Of a stretch of DNA of 64,000 bases, positions 32,249 to 41,617 are shown one piece after another; position 1 is the first letter of the stretch; each line of letters opens with the position of its first letter. The notes beneath the pieces were generated by a model, which saw only the letters and a program-made list of their open reading frames with translations, did no database searches and was not told the origin of the DNA. The position numbers were made by a program, and so were the translations under genes. Origin of the DNA: Desulfarculus baarsii DSM 2075 (lineage in GTDB: Bacteria; Desulfobacterota; Desulfarculia; Desulfarculales; Desulfarculaceae); contig NC_014365.1 in NCBI RefSeq assembly GCF_000143965.1, forward strand, positions 2,507,501 to 2,571,500, written 5' to 3'.

Positions 32249-33118
32249 ATGAAAGGCATCGTCCTGGCCGGCGGCTCGGGCACCAGGCTCTTTCCCATGA
32301 CCCAGGCGGTCAGCAAGCAGCTTTTGCCGGTCTACGACAAACCCATGATCTACTATCCGCTTTCCGTGTTGATGCTCAGCGACATCCGCGACATCCTGAT
32401 CATCAGCACGCCCCAGGATCTGCCGCGCTTCCGCCTGCTGCTGGGCGACGGTTCGCAATGGGGCGTCAACCTCTCCTACGTCGAGCAGCCCAGCCCGGAC
32501 GGCCTGGCCCAGGCCTTCATCCTGGGCCGCGACTTTGTCGGCGGCGACAAAGTCTGCCTGATTCTGGGCGACAACATCTTTTTCGGCCAGGGCCTGCGCT
32601 CCTCCATGCGCGAGGCCATGGCGCGGCCCCAGGGGGCCACGGTCTTCGCCTATCTGGTGCGCGACCCCCAGCGCTACGGCATCGTCAACTTCGACCACGA
32701 AGGCAAGGCCCTGTGCATCGAGGAAAAACCGGCCCAGCCCAAGTCCAACTGGGCCGTGACCGGGCTGTATTACTACGATAATCAGGTTTTGGACATCGCC
32801 GCCGGGCTGAAGCCCTCGGCCAGGGGCGAGTTGGAAATAACCGACGTCAACAACGCTTATCTTCAGCAAAGCCAACTGTTTGTCCAGCGCATGGGCCGGG
32901 GCATGGCCTGGCTCGACACCGGCACGCCCGATTCGCTTTTGAAGGCGGCCAACTTCATCGAGGCCCTGGAATCGCGCCAAAGCCTCAAGGTGGCCTGCCC
33001 CGAGGAAGTGGCCTTCAACATGGGCTTCATCGACGCGGCGCAATTGGAGCGCCTGGCCGACGAGTTGGGCAAGAGCGCCTACGCCGGATATCTGCGGCTG
33101 CTGCTGCGCCAAGACTGA
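32249..33118 (+). CDS. rfbA: Glucose-1-phosphate thymidylyltransferase
   Basis: 289 residues, the exact usual length of RmlA/RfbA, which makes dTDP-glucose from dTTP and glucose-1-phosphate. Signature [17 protein letters not shown], then [50 protein letters not shown] and [16 protein letters not shown] precedes the ATG, 10 bp after rfbD. Confidence 0.97.
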   Translation: MKGIVLAGGSGTRLFPMTQAVSKQLLPVYDKPMIYYPLSVLMLSDIRDILIISTPQDLPRFRLLLGDGSQWGVNLSYVEQPSPDGLAQAFILGRDFVGGDKVCLILGDNIFFGQGLRSSMREAMARPQGATVFAYLVRDPQRYGIVNFDHEGKALCIEEKPAQPKSNWAVTGLYYYDNQVLDIAAGLKPSARGELEITDVNNAYLQQSQLFVQRMGRGMAWLDTGTPDSLLKAANFIEALESRQSLKVACPEEVAFNMGFIDAAQLERLADELGKSAYAGYLRLLLRQD

Positions 33119-33150
33119 AAACGCGCCCACGCGCCCGAGGGAGAGACGAC

Positions 33151-33612
33151 ATGCAATTGATCAGCGGCGTTCACACAAAGCAACTCAAGGTCATTCCCGA
33201 CGAGCGTGGGCGGCTGATGGAAATCCTGCGCCGCGACGATGAGATCTTCGACGGCTTCGGCCAAGTCTACATGACCACCACCCTGCCCGGCGTGGTCAAG
33301 GCCTGGCATCTGCACAAAAAACAGACCGACAACGTCTGCTGCGTCTTCGGCATGATCCGCCTGGGGCTTTTCGACGATCGCGAGGATTCGCCGACCCGCG
33401 GCGTGGTCAACGAGTTTTTCATGGGCATGCATCGGCCGCTGCTGGTGCAGATTCCGCCGCTGGTCTATCACGGCTGGAAGTGCGTAAGCCTCGAGGAGGC
33501 GTTGATCGTCAACACCGTCACCGAGCCCTACGACTACAAAGACCCCGACGAGTTTCGCCGCGACGCCCACGACCCGGCCATCCCCCTGGACTGGGCCCGC
33601 AAGGACGGCTAG
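33151..33612 (+). CDS. rfbC: dTDP-4-dehydrorhamnose 3,5-epimerase family protein
   Basis: 153 residues, a cupin-fold epimerase for the third step of dTDP-rhamnose synthesis. It is shorter than classical RmlC (about 180). Marks include DERGRLMEILRRDDEIFDGF, the active-site stretch VVKAWHLHKKQTDNVCCVFG (in place of the usual FRGLHxQ) and PPLVYHGWKCVS. GGGAG precedes the ATG. It completes the set with rfbB, rfbD and rfbA, so epimerase function is expected. The short form could instead act on another dTDP-keto sugar. Confidence 0.85.
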   Translation: MQLISGVHTKQLKVIPDERGRLMEILRRDDEIFDGFGQVYMTTTLPGVVKAWHLHKKQTDNVCCVFGMIRLGLFDDREDSPTRGVVNEFFMGMHRPLLVQIPPLVYHGWKCVSLEEALIVNTVTEPYDYKDPDEFRRDAHDPAIPLDWARKDG

Positions 33613-33659
33613 GCGCTAGACGCCCCACGTCAAGCCGAAACGCACGAGCCGGCCTCTTT

Positions 33660-34874
33660 TCAGAGGTTCGGCTCGGCGTCTTCCTGGGCCTGGGTGGCGA
33701 TCCAGGCCTTGACCGACTCCAGGTTGCGCGCGGCCTCCCTGGCGGCCTTGGAGCCTGGCGCGGCGTTCCGCAAGGCTTTGGCAAAGGCCTGCCGGGCCAA
33801 TTCGGGCTTTTCCATCTGCCAAGCGGCGTAGCCGGCCATCAGACTGTTGCGGCCGTCCTTGTCGTCGATCTTGGCCGCGCGGCCAAAGGCCTCGTGAGCC
33901 TTGACATAGCTTTTTTGCATCATGCAGATACGGCCCACGGTCTCCCAGCGCTTGGCCGTGGGCCCTTTGTTGGCGGCCTTTTCGGCGGCCTCCAGGGCCT
34001 GGGGCAAGCGGTTGGCCGACAGATAAGTCTGGGCCAGCAGATCCCAACCAGCCGCGTCGGGCGTTGGGCCCAAGGCCTTTTTATAGCGCTCCACCGCGGC
34101 CAGGGGCGCGCCGGCGGCCCGGTAGAGGTCGCCCAGTTGACGCCACTCGGTCTGGCCCTTGGGCGGCTCCAGTTGATAGGCCACCTCCATGGCGGCCACG
34201 GCGGCCTTGTAATCCTTGCGCTCGGCCTCGATGGCCGCCAACAGCCGCCACAGGTCGACGCGCCCCGGCTCCTGGTTCATCAGCCGGCGCAATACGGATG
34301 CGGCCGCGTCATGGCGTTTGAGGCTCATCAGGCACTGCACCAGGGCGGTCAGCCAGTGCGCCTTGGGCTTGTCCTTGGCGCAGAGCCGCTCCAGATAGGG
34401 CAATCCCTTGGCCGGCTGCCCGCCAGCCACGTAAAACGCCGCCGCCGAATAAAGCAGCTCGTCATCGGGCTTGGTCGAAAGCTCGTAGGCCTTGAGCATC
34501 ATCTCGGCGGCGGCCAGAGGTTTTTTTTGCTCGAAATAGACCAGGGCCAGGTTCTGGGCCGCCGGCGCGAAGCACGGGTAAAGCTCCAGCGCGCGCTGAA
34601 AATGGCTTTGGGCCTCGGCCATGCGCTTGACCTGATAGGCCAGTACGCCCCGCATCAGCGACAGACGATGGTCGGCCGCCTCGGGGTGCTCCTTGGACCA
34701 AGTCGCCAGGCTGGCCGCGGCCTTGGCCGGCTGGTTCTGGTCCAGGAGCTTTTGCGCGGCGAACAGCGCGCTCTGCACCGAGGCGGTCAGTTCGGGCTCG
34801 GGCGGACAGTCGGCGGCCGCGGCTGGCCAGGCCAGGCACAGCAGCCAGCAGATCAACAGGATGCGAAATCTCAT
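33660..34874 (-). CDS. Periplasmic TPR protein of the TonB system
   Basis: 404 residues from ATG 34874, in ATGA overlap with the tonB-like stop. A signal peptide (MRFRILLICWLLCLAWPAAA) precedes about ten tetratricopeptide-like helical repeats (AQSHFQRALELYPCFAPAAQ, AVERYKKALGPTPDAAGW, and others). It is the last gene of the six-gene TonB cluster, the place held by TPR proteins in TonB2-type operons of Vibrio. It probably assists the TonB complex in the periplasm. No catalytic motif is seen. Confidence 0.88.
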   Translation of the reverse strand: MRFRILLICWLLCLAWPAAAADCPPEPELTASVQSALFAAQKLLDQNQPAKAAASLATWSKEHPEAADHRLSLMRGVLAYQVKRMAEAQSHFQRALELYPCFAPAAQNLALVYFEQKKPLAAAEMMLKAYELSTKPDDELLYSAAAFYVAGGQPAKGLPYLERLCAKDKPKAHWLTALVQCLMSLKRHDAAASVLRRLMNQEPGRVDLWRLLAAIEAERKDYKAAVAAMEVAYQLEPPKGQTEWRQLGDLYRAAGAPLAAVERYKKALGPTPDAAGWDLLAQTYLSANRLPQALEAAEKAANKGPTAKRWETVGRICMMQKSYVKAHEAFGRAAKIDDKDGRNSLMAGYAAWQMEKPELARQAFAKALRNAAPGSKAAREAARNLESVKAWIATQAQEDAEPNL

Positions 34875-35509
34875 TTGCCGTCCAGAGTAAAGCGCACGGC
34901 GGTTTCCACCCAAGTCTCCACCGGCGCGCCGTCCTTGACGCCCGGTTTGAAGCGCCAGCGTTGCACCGTGCGCAACACCGACTCCTCAAACACGCCCTTG
35001 GGGTCGGCCGCAAGCACTTGCAGGTGCATCACCCGGCCCTGGGTGTCGACCAGGAAACGAATCTTGACCGCGCCCTCGATGCCCCTGCGCCGGGCCAAAT
35101 AGGGGTATTCCGGCGGCACGCGGCCATAGGCCATGGGTAGTTGATCGACCTGGCCCATGTCGAAGCGCCCAGGCCCGGGCGGGGCCACGGCCGGGCCCAC
35201 GGCCAGCTTGGGGTTGACCTCGAAGGTCAGCTCGGGCTTGACCAGGGTGACGTCGGTGGCGCTGACGTCCAAACGCACCACTTTGGTCTCCAACTTGGGC
35301 GGCGGCGGAGGCGGCGTGGGTTCGGGCTCCTCCTCGGCCGGCGGCTTGATGGGCATGAACGTGGTCAGCTCGTAGGTCGGCATTTCCGCGGCGGCGTGTT
35401 GTGGTTGCTGCAGAAGCGGCGCCGCGCAAAACACCAAAACGTTGACGAGCGCGGCGCCCCCCAAGGCCAGGCTGGCGCCCACCCAACGCCCACCGCGTCT
35501 CTTTGTCAT
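34871..35509 (-). CDS. tonB: TonB-family energy transducer
   Basis: 212 residues from ATG 35509. An N-terminal membrane anchor (LALGGAALVNVLVFCAAPLL) is followed by the proline-rich spacer EEEPEPTPPPPPPK. The C-terminal TonB domain is RRRGIEGAVKIRFLVDTQGR, then VLRTVQRWRFKPG. It couples the ExbB/ExbD motor to outer-membrane receptors. A TTG at 35521 with closer GGAG is an alternative start. The Pro/Glu spacer is short, as in TonB2-type proteins. Confidence 0.92.
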   Translation of the reverse strand: MTKRRGGRWVGASLALGGAALVNVLVFCAAPLLQQPQHAAAEMPTYELTTFMPIKPPAEEEPEPTPPPPPPKLETKVVRLDVSATDVTLVKPELTFEVNPKLAVGPAVAPPGPGRFDMGQVDQLPMAYGRVPPEYPYLARRRGIEGAVKIRFLVDTQGRVMHLQVLAADPKGVFEESVLRTVQRWRFKPGVKDGAPVETWVETAVRFTLDGK

Positions 35510-35517
35510 TGTCGCGC

Positions 35518-35949
35518 TCAATCGCTCCTCCTGTTGGCGGCCACCGAGACGTTCTTGGCCCCGGCCAGGCGGCATTGGTCCAACACCTCGATGACCCCGC
35601 CGGTGTTGCTGTCCCGATCGGCGATGATCACCACGCCGCCGCCGGGATCCTCGGCCAGGTAGCGCTCGACCAGACCACGCACGCTGCGCACGTCCACCTG
35701 GCGGCGGTCGATGAAGATCCGCCCCTGTTTGTCCACGGCCACCATCATCGCCGCTTTTTCGCGGGTGGTGGCCGTGCTGGCCGTTGGCCGCTGCACGTCC
35801 ACGCCGGCCTCGCGCACGAAGCTGGTGGTCACCAAGAAAAATATGAGCAAAATGAACACCATGTCGATCAGGGGGGCCATATCGATCTGGGCCTCCTCGT
35901 TGATCGACTCCGATCCGAAGCGGCCCAGCCGGCCGCGCAGACTGATCAT
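35518..35949 (-). CDS. exbD: ExbD/TolR-family biopolymer transport protein
   Basis: 143 residues. One membrane helix with the proton-conducting Asp in IDMAPLIDMVFILLIFFLVT, then a periplasmic domain (AVDKQGRIFIDRRQVDV, VVIIADRDSNTGGVIEVLDQ). It forms the ion-driven motor with ExbB that energises TonB. It sits 3 bp after the exbB stop. Confidence 0.95.
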   Translation of the reverse strand: MISLRGRLGRFGSESINEEAQIDMAPLIDMVFILLIFFLVTTSFVREAGVDVQRPTASTATTREKAAMMVAVDKQGRIFIDRRQVDVRSVRGLVERYLAEDPGGGVVIIADRDSNTGGVIEVLDQCRLAGAKNVSVAANRRSD

Positions 35950-35952
35950 CGC

Positions 35953-36561
35953 CTAGGCCTCCTTGGATTCAAGCCAGCTGCCCACGGCCTTCTGGAAAGC
36001 CAGCAGCTCGTTCATGCGCCGACCAGCGGCCCGGCGCAGGGCCCAACCGGCCAACATGCCGGGCACGGCCACCATCAGGCCGGTCTGGGTGGTGATCAGG
36101 GCCTCGCTGATGCCGCTGGCCATGGATTGGGCGTTGCCGGTGCCGAAGATGCAGATCACCTGAAACGTCTCGATCATGCCCGTGACCGTGCCCAACAGCC
36201 CCAGCAACGGCGCCACCGCGACCAAAACCAGGATGGTGTCCAGGTAACGCCGCAGGCGCGGCCGCTGGTGGCGCACCGCCACATCCCACAGGATGGCGTC
36301 GCCGGGGCCGCCGTGGCTGGGCAAGTCGAGGTACATGGCCAGCGCGTCATAGAGCAATCCCCGCTTGGCCGGCGGCGGCGCGGCGTGACCCAACAGGCAC
36401 TCCACGGCCAGATCCAGGTCGACCCTTTCCCGGCCCACGCGCCACAGCCACAGGGCCTTGGCCAAGATCAGCGTCCACAGCCACACCGACACCGCCAGCA
36501 ACGGCCACATCACCGGCCCGCCGGCCAGGATGAAACCCCAGGCGCGGTCGAAAAACTCCAC
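35953..36561 (-). CDS. exbB: ExbB/TolQ-family proton channel protein
   Basis: 202 residues with three membrane helices. The conserved core is LVAVAPLLGLLGTVTGMIET and SEALITTQTGLMVAVPGM. It is the small ExbB partner of ExbD. It lies 3 bp after the larger TtpC-like protein, which carries a second MotA/TolQ/ExbB domain, so the complex may contain both. Confidence 0.94.
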   Translation of the reverse strand: MEFFDRAWGFILAGGPVMWPLLAVSVWLWTLILAKALWLWRVGRERVDLDLAVECLLGHAAPPPAKRGLLYDALAMYLDLPSHGGPGDAILWDVAVRHQRPRLRRYLDTILVLVAVAPLLGLLGTVTGMIETFQVICIFGTGNAQSMASGISEALITTQTGLMVAVPGMLAGWALRRAAGRRMNELLAFQKAVGSWLESKEA

Positions 36562-36564
36562 GCC

Positions 36565-37953
36565 CTACTTCTCCATCTTCATCAAGGCCGCGGCCAGGGC
36601 CAGGGCTTTTTCTTCCATGTCGCCGGCCAGGCGTTGGGCCTTTTGGCTCAAAAGCGAGGCCGCGATCAAAATCGGGATGGCCACGATCAGGCCGAACTCG
36701 GTGGTCAACAACGCCTCGCTGATGCCGCCGGCCATCAGGCGCGGGTCGCCCGTGCCATGGACGGTGATGACGTTGAAGGTGTTGATCATGCCGGTGACCG
36801 TGCCCAACAGGCCCAGCAAGGGCGATACGCCGGCCAAGACCTTGAGCACCTGCAAAAAGCGCTCGAGCCTGGGCGTCTCGCGCAAAATCGCCTCGGCCAG
36901 GCCGCTCTCGATGACCTCCTGCGGCTGGCCGACCAGGGCCAGGCCGGCCTTGATCACATTGCTGGTGGGCCGCCCCTTTTGCTCCTCGGCCACGCTGAAG
37001 GCGCCGGCCATGTCGCCCTGGCTCACCAGCATGGCCACTTCGCTCATCATCTCGTCGGTGTTGGCCCGCACCCGCCGCAAAAACACGATGCGTTCGCCAA
37101 CCAAAACCAAGGCCAACAAGCCCACGAACAATATTGGCCACATCAACGGACCGCCGGCGACGAACGTCTCGCCCAACGTCGATGATTTAGCCATCTGCCG
37201 TAACGACGCCCCACCGCTGATGTCCATGTAGACGGCGGCGGTCTGGTCGTCGAAGTAGTCGTCCAACGAGCTCAGCACGTTCCAGGCGGGGTCGCCGCCG
37301 ACGGCCAGAAGCTGGCCGCTGGCCTGGCCCAGGGTCAGGAAGCCGGTCTGGCCATTGCGGTAGATGGAGCAGAACCCGCCCAGGCGGATGATGTCGGCCT
37401 TGATCTGGTTGCCGTCGCGGTCGACGATTTCGCCCTCGCGCCGCACGATCTGGCCGGTGGCGGTCATCTCGCCGAAAAACAGGTCGACCAGGCGGCGGAT
37501 GTCATCCAGGCCGGGAAAACGGCTCTTGCCGATGTAGGCGCGCAAGGCCTCCAGGCGCTCGGGATACTCGGCCGTCACCGGCGAGCGCTCGGCGATGGCC
37601 AAAAGCTCCCTGGCCTGGGCGCGCACCGTGCCGGTGAGCTCCTTCAGGTCGCCCTGCTTTTCGGCCACTTCCTGGCTCAGCTCGGCCTTGCGCTGGCTGA
37701 CCGCGGTCAGTTGGGCGCGGATATCGGCCAGCCGGCGCTGTTTGGCCTCCAACTGGGCGCGCATGGCCGCCACGCGCCGCGCAAGCTCGGCCCGCTCCTG
37801 GGCGATTTCCTGGCCGGTCTGGGCGCGCTCGGCCTGGGCCTGGTGCAATTGCTGACGCACCGCCGAGGCCGCCGCGGGCAAGTTGGCCGCCCAAGCCACT
37901 TGGCACAGGGCCACGGCGGCCGCCGCACACAGCACGATCACGCGCTTTTTCAT
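36565..37953 (-). CDS. TtpC-like protein: coiled coil fused to ExbB/TolQ domain
   Basis: 462 residues from ATG 37953, in ATGA overlap with the DUF3450 gene. A signal sequence (MKKRVIVLCAAAAVALCQVA) is followed by a long periplasmic coiled coil (about 25-110) and a periplasmic middle domain. The MotA/TolQ/ExbB membrane domain runs from about 265 (LMWPILFVGLLALVLVGERI, LAGVSPLLGLLGTVTGMINT, EALLTTEFGLIVAIPILIA). This matches the layout of TtpC in TonB2-type systems, where it is needed for TonB-dependent import together with ExbB2 and ExbD2. Confidence 0.88.
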   Translation of the reverse strand: MKKRVIVLCAAAAVALCQVAWAANLPAAASAVRQQLHQAQAERAQTGQEIAQERAELARRVAAMRAQLEAKQRRLADIRAQLTAVSQRKAELSQEVAEKQGDLKELTGTVRAQARELLAIAERSPVTAEYPERLEALRAYIGKSRFPGLDDIRRLVDLFFGEMTATGQIVRREGEIVDRDGNQIKADIIRLGGFCSIYRNGQTGFLTLGQASGQLLAVGGDPAWNVLSSLDDYFDDQTAAVYMDISGGASLRQMAKSSTLGETFVAGGPLMWPILFVGLLALVLVGERIVFLRRVRANTDEMMSEVAMLVSQGDMAGAFSVAEEQKGRPTSNVIKAGLALVGQPQEVIESGLAEAILRETPRLERFLQVLKVLAGVSPLLGLLGTVTGMINTFNVITVHGTGDPRLMAGGISEALLTTEFGLIVAIPILIAASLLSQKAQRLAGDMEEKALALAAALMKMEK

Positions 37954-38726
37954 GGCCGGGCCTCCTTGGCCGGGGCCGGGCCCACGGGCAGCTCCACCAG
38001 GCTGATGACCCTGGTGCGGGCGGCCATGTCGGCGGCCTGGCCCAGTTCGCGGGCAAAATCGTCCTCGCGGACCCATCGGCCGCTGGGGCGGTCGAAGCGC
38101 CACGCCGTGCGGCCATCCAGGCCCAGGGCGTAGAGCCCCAGCCGGCCCAGGCGCAGCACCCGCACGCCCTTGGCCGAGCCTTCCAGGGTCATTTCCTCCT
38201 CCTTGACCTCCACCGTGCCGCCGTATTGGGCCTCGATGTAGAGGGCCTCCAACACGCGGCTGGCCTTCAAGGCCAACGAGGCGTCATAGTCGTCGAGCTT
38301 GGCCTTCAAGGACGCCAACCGGTCGTGGCGCTCCTTGGCCAAAAACGGCATGTCGGCGGCCACGAACTTGTCCAGCCGCTCCATGGTTTCATCCAGATAA
38401 GGCTCCAACTCGGCCCGGATGCGTTCGATCTCCCGCAGGCGGCCTTCCAGATCGGCCACCTTGGCCTTTTGCCCGGCCAGATAGGCCTCGCTCTTTTTGC
38501 ACTGGCGCTCGGCCAACTCCAACTCGCGTTGCAGCGTCTCGGCGTCGTCGCGCAGTTTGGCCCTCTCGTCGGCCCACGAGTCGTAAGCCTTTTGCGTGCC
38601 CACGCGGGTATCCACGGCGGTCTTGGCGTCCTGGCCCACCTGCTGGGCCGTCGGGCCGCTCTGGGCCCAGGCCGCCCCGGCCGCGACCAGGCAGGCAATG
38701 GCGATAATTATCAGTGTTTTATGCAT
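37950..38726 (-). CDS. DUF3450 periplasmic coiled-coil protein
   Basis: 258 residues with a signal peptide (HKTLIIIAIACLVAAGAAWA) and a long coiled coil of about 100 residues (KLRDDAETLQRELELAERQ, LEGRLREIERIRAELEPYLD). A compact C-terminal domain carries RLGRLGLYALGLDGRTAWRF. DUF3450 genes precede ttpC in TonB2-type operons. The start is uncertain: ATG 38726 is used, and GTG 38738 is also possible. It is the first gene behind the cobalamin riboswitch and its terminator. Confidence 0.87.
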   Translation of the reverse strand: MHKTLIIIAIACLVAAGAAWAQSGPTAQQVGQDAKTAVDTRVGTQKAYDSWADERAKLRDDAETLQRELELAERQCKKSEAYLAGQKAKVADLEGRLREIERIRAELEPYLDETMERLDKFVAADMPFLAKERHDRLASLKAKLDDYDASLALKASRVLEALYIEAQYGGTVEVKEEEMTLEGSAKGVRVLRLGRLGLYALGLDGRTAWRFDRPSGRWVREDDFARELGQAADMAARTRVISLVELPVGPAPAKEARP

Positions 38727-38751
38727 CTTCCGCGTCACACTCCCCGATAAT

Positions 38752-38785
38752 AAAAAACCCCCAGTCCATAGCTATGGACTGGGGG
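38752..38785 (-). terminator. Riboswitch-controlled terminator before the TonB system
   Basis: Perfect palindrome at 38758-38785 (CCCCCAGTCCATAG and its complement) followed by six U residues on the minus strand. It lies about 100 nt after the cobalamin riboswitch and 26 nt before the first start codon. This is the expected expression platform: termination when cobalamin is bound. Confidence 0.92.
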
Positions 38786-38884
38786 ACTGCACCCTGTTCT
38801 TGATCCCACCAGAATAATTCGCACCGGGCTAGAAGGTTCTTCCGTGAGCCCTTACCGATTCCTCGCGGTCAATGCGAATAATGT

Positions 38885-39085
38885 CAACTGGCAGGTCTTC
38901 TGGCTTCCGGGTCTCGCTAAAAAGCATCCAAGGCGCCGCGCCTTCCCGCTATCACAACCAACTGCAGTGGCCACCGGCTCTTCGTGAACCTTCGTGCGGC
39001 GTCTTGTCCCCGGTCACAGCGGCGGGACCGCGGTGGATTCGCACCACCTTCCCTATTAAGCCCTTTCGGGCGCCAGCATTGGTTG
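38885..39085 (-). promoter_or_regulatory. Cobalamin (AdoCbl) riboswitch
   Basis: Read on the minus strand, the order of conserved blocks is that of the cobalamin riboswitch: GCCCGAAAGGGCUUAAUAGG, GGUGCGAAUCCACCGCGGUC, CCGCUGUGACCGGGGA, GCCACUG, GGGAAGGCGCGG, and the B12 box AGCCAGAAGACCUGCC (38889-38905). The RNA lies directly upstream of the DUF3450-ttpC-exbB-exbD-tonB-TPR genes. Intracellular cobalamin should therefore shut this transport system off, marking it as a corrinoid uptake energiser. Confidence 0.95.
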
Positions 39086-39086
39086 T

Positions 39087-39115
39087 GTTATTTACCCTAA
39101 ACCCGCGTTTGTCAA
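39087..39115 (-). promoter_or_regulatory. Promoter of the riboswitch-TonB operon
   Basis: TTGACA at 39110-39115 (minus strand) with AATAAC at 17 bp (39087-39092) or TAAATA at 15 bp (39089-39094). The TGA stop of rsmE (39112-39114) lies within the -35 hexamer. Confidence 0.6.
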
Positions 39116-39867
39116 GAGTGCATTTTAGCCGCATCGAAATTTTGCGCGCCAAAGCGGGCCACCGCCGCCACGGCCAGGCAGGCCGTCTCGGCCCGCAGAA
39201 TCACCCCGCCAAGACCGCACGGCGTGAAGCCGACCGCCGCCGCACGGTCGACCTCGGCGGCCGTGAAGCCGCCTTCCGGGCCGATCAGCGCCCAGACTTC
39301 AGCCGGCCCCTCGGCCTCTGCCAAAACCTGGGCCATGGCCCGCCCGTCCTCGCCCTCGTACAAGATCAGCCGCGCCGCCCGCGCCGGGGCCAGGGCCAAC
39401 AGCGCCTCCAAATCCAACGGCGCGAAAAACTCTGGCAACAGCGGCGCGCCGCACTGTTTGAGCGCCTGGCCGGCCAGACGCCGCCAACGCTCCAATCGCT
39501 GATCCTCGTCGCGCAGCCTCACCTCGCCGCGCGCCGCCAAAAAAGGCCGCACTTCATCGACGGCCAGCTCGGTCAGCCGCGCGGCCAGAAAATCCATGGC
39601 CGGGCCCTTGGCCAGGCCGGGGCAGATCACCAAACGCGGCCGCAAAGGCGTCAGGCGCTCCACGGCCTCGATCCGGCACGACGCCCCGCCCTTGCCCAGG
39701 CTGGTCAGGCGCGCCTTGGCCCGCCGACCATGGCCGTCCACCAGCCAGACCTCGTCACCCACGTTCAGGCGCAAGACCTTGCGGGCGTGGGCCGCCTCGG
39801 ACGCGTCCAGACGCGCCTCCGGGCCGTCCAGGGCGGCGGGCTCCACCAAAAAACGCCGCCGGCTCAT
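39112..39867 (-). CDS. rsmE: 16S rRNA (uracil1498-N3)-methyltransferase
   Basis: 251 residues from ATG 39867, in ATGA overlap with the prmA stop. A SPOUT methyltransferase with the SAM-binding knot motif LIGPEGGFTAAEV and the following LGGVILRAETACLAV. The N-terminal RNA-binding part contains HARKVLRLNVGDEVWLVDG. Length is as usual. Pairing with prmA is common. It modifies the small ribosomal subunit RNA. Confidence 0.95.
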   Translation of the reverse strand: MSRRRFLVEPAALDGPEARLDASEAAHARKVLRLNVGDEVWLVDGHGRRAKARLTSLGKGGASCRIEAVERLTPLRPRLVICPGLAKGPAMDFLAARLTELAVDEVRPFLAARGEVRLRDEDQRLERWRRLAGQALKQCGAPLLPEFFAPLDLEALLALAPARAARLILYEGEDGRAMAQVLAEAEGPAEVWALIGPEGGFTAAEVDRAAAVGFTPCGLGGVILRAETACLAVAAVARFGAQNFDAAKMHS

Positions 39868-40754
39868 ACCAAAACCAGCGCCCCCCAGCCGGCCAAGGCG
39901 TTTTGTTCGATCAGGCTCAGGCCCAGGCCCTCGAAGACCTGGCGCACCTGGTCGAGCTGGGTGGTGAGCATGCCCGAGCAGATCAGATAGCCGCCCAGCT
40001 CCATTTTGGCCCGCAACGGCTCGGCCAGTTCGATCAAGTCCTTGGCCGTCAGGTTGGCCATGACCAGGGCGAAGCGGCCGCGCACTTGCTCCAGGGACGT
40101 GTCCGAGACCTCTATCTGCGCGGCCAGGCCGTTGTGCATGGCGTTTTCGGCGGTGCAACGCACGGCCTCGGGGTCGATGTCGATGGCCACGACCTTGGGC
40201 ACGCCCAGCTTGGCCGCGGCCAAGGCCAAAATACCCGAACCGCAGCCGACATCCAGGACGGGGCTGCCCAGGCGGCCTTTGTCGTCAAGACTTTCCAGGC
40301 GTTGCAGGCACAGGGCCGTGCTTTCGTGCTGGCCGGTGCCAAAAGCCTGGCCGGGGTCGATGACGATGAGCTTCTGGTCCTCGCCCAGACGCACGGACCG
40401 TTCCCAAGGCGGGGCCACCACGAAGGTCTGGCTGACGGCCCGGGGCTTGAAGTTCTGTTTCCAGTTTTCGCCCCAGTCCTGGCCGGCCAGATCCTTGAAG
40501 CACAGGCTCAGCGCGCCGGCCTGGCATTGTTCGGCCAGATCGTGGGCAAAGGCCTCGATGGCCGCCCGTTGGGCCGCCGTGTCGCCCGAACCCGAGAGAT
40601 AGCCGATGACCCGCACCGCGCCGGCGGGCGCGTCCAGTTCGACGGTCTCCACGCCCGCGCCGGTTAGTTGAGCCAAAAAGTCGGCCGCGGCGTCGGCCTG
40701 GGCGGCCGGCGCTTGAATGGTTATCTGAATCCACGAGGAAATGAAGTCGCCCAT
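39864..40754 (-). CDS. prmA: Ribosomal protein L11 methyltransferase
   Basis: 296 residues from ATG 40754; the frame runs further but without support. A Rossmann methyltransferase with motif I VLDVGCGSGILALAAAKLG, preceded by the PrmA signature DPGQAFGTGQHESTALCL and followed by AIDIDPEAVRCTAENA and VMANLTAKDLIEL. The N-terminal substrate domain (IQITIQAPAAQADAAADFLA) is present. It trimethylates L11. It is divergent from larB across about 100 bp. Confidence 0.93.
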   Translation of the reverse strand: MGDFISSWIQITIQAPAAQADAAADFLAQLTGAGVETVELDAPAGAVRVIGYLSGSGDTAAQRAAIEAFAHDLAEQCQAGALSLCFKDLAGQDWGENWKQNFKPRAVSQTFVVAPPWERSVRLGEDQKLIVIDPGQAFGTGQHESTALCLQRLESLDDKGRLGSPVLDVGCGSGILALAAAKLGVPKVVAIDIDPEAVRCTAENAMHNGLAAQIEVSDTSLEQVRGRFALVMANLTAKDLIELAEPLRAKMELGGYLICSGMLTTQLDQVRQVFEGLGLSLIEQNALAGWGALVLV

Positions 40755-40857
40755 GGCTGGCAGCTTGCGCCCTTTCCGTTGCAACTGGCTGATTAACAGT
40801 ATAAAATGCCTCGACAACATCATATGTCATCCCACTGCAAAGGACAAGGCCGGCGGT

Positions 40858-41610
<753 letters not shown>

Positions 41611-41617
41611 GGGGCTC

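Noticed and set aside
33646-33674. Hairpin between convergent rfbC and TPR genes as a terminator
   Set aside because: A nested stem exists (GAGCCG with CGGCTC), but it has no U-tract on either strand and overlaps the TPR coding end.
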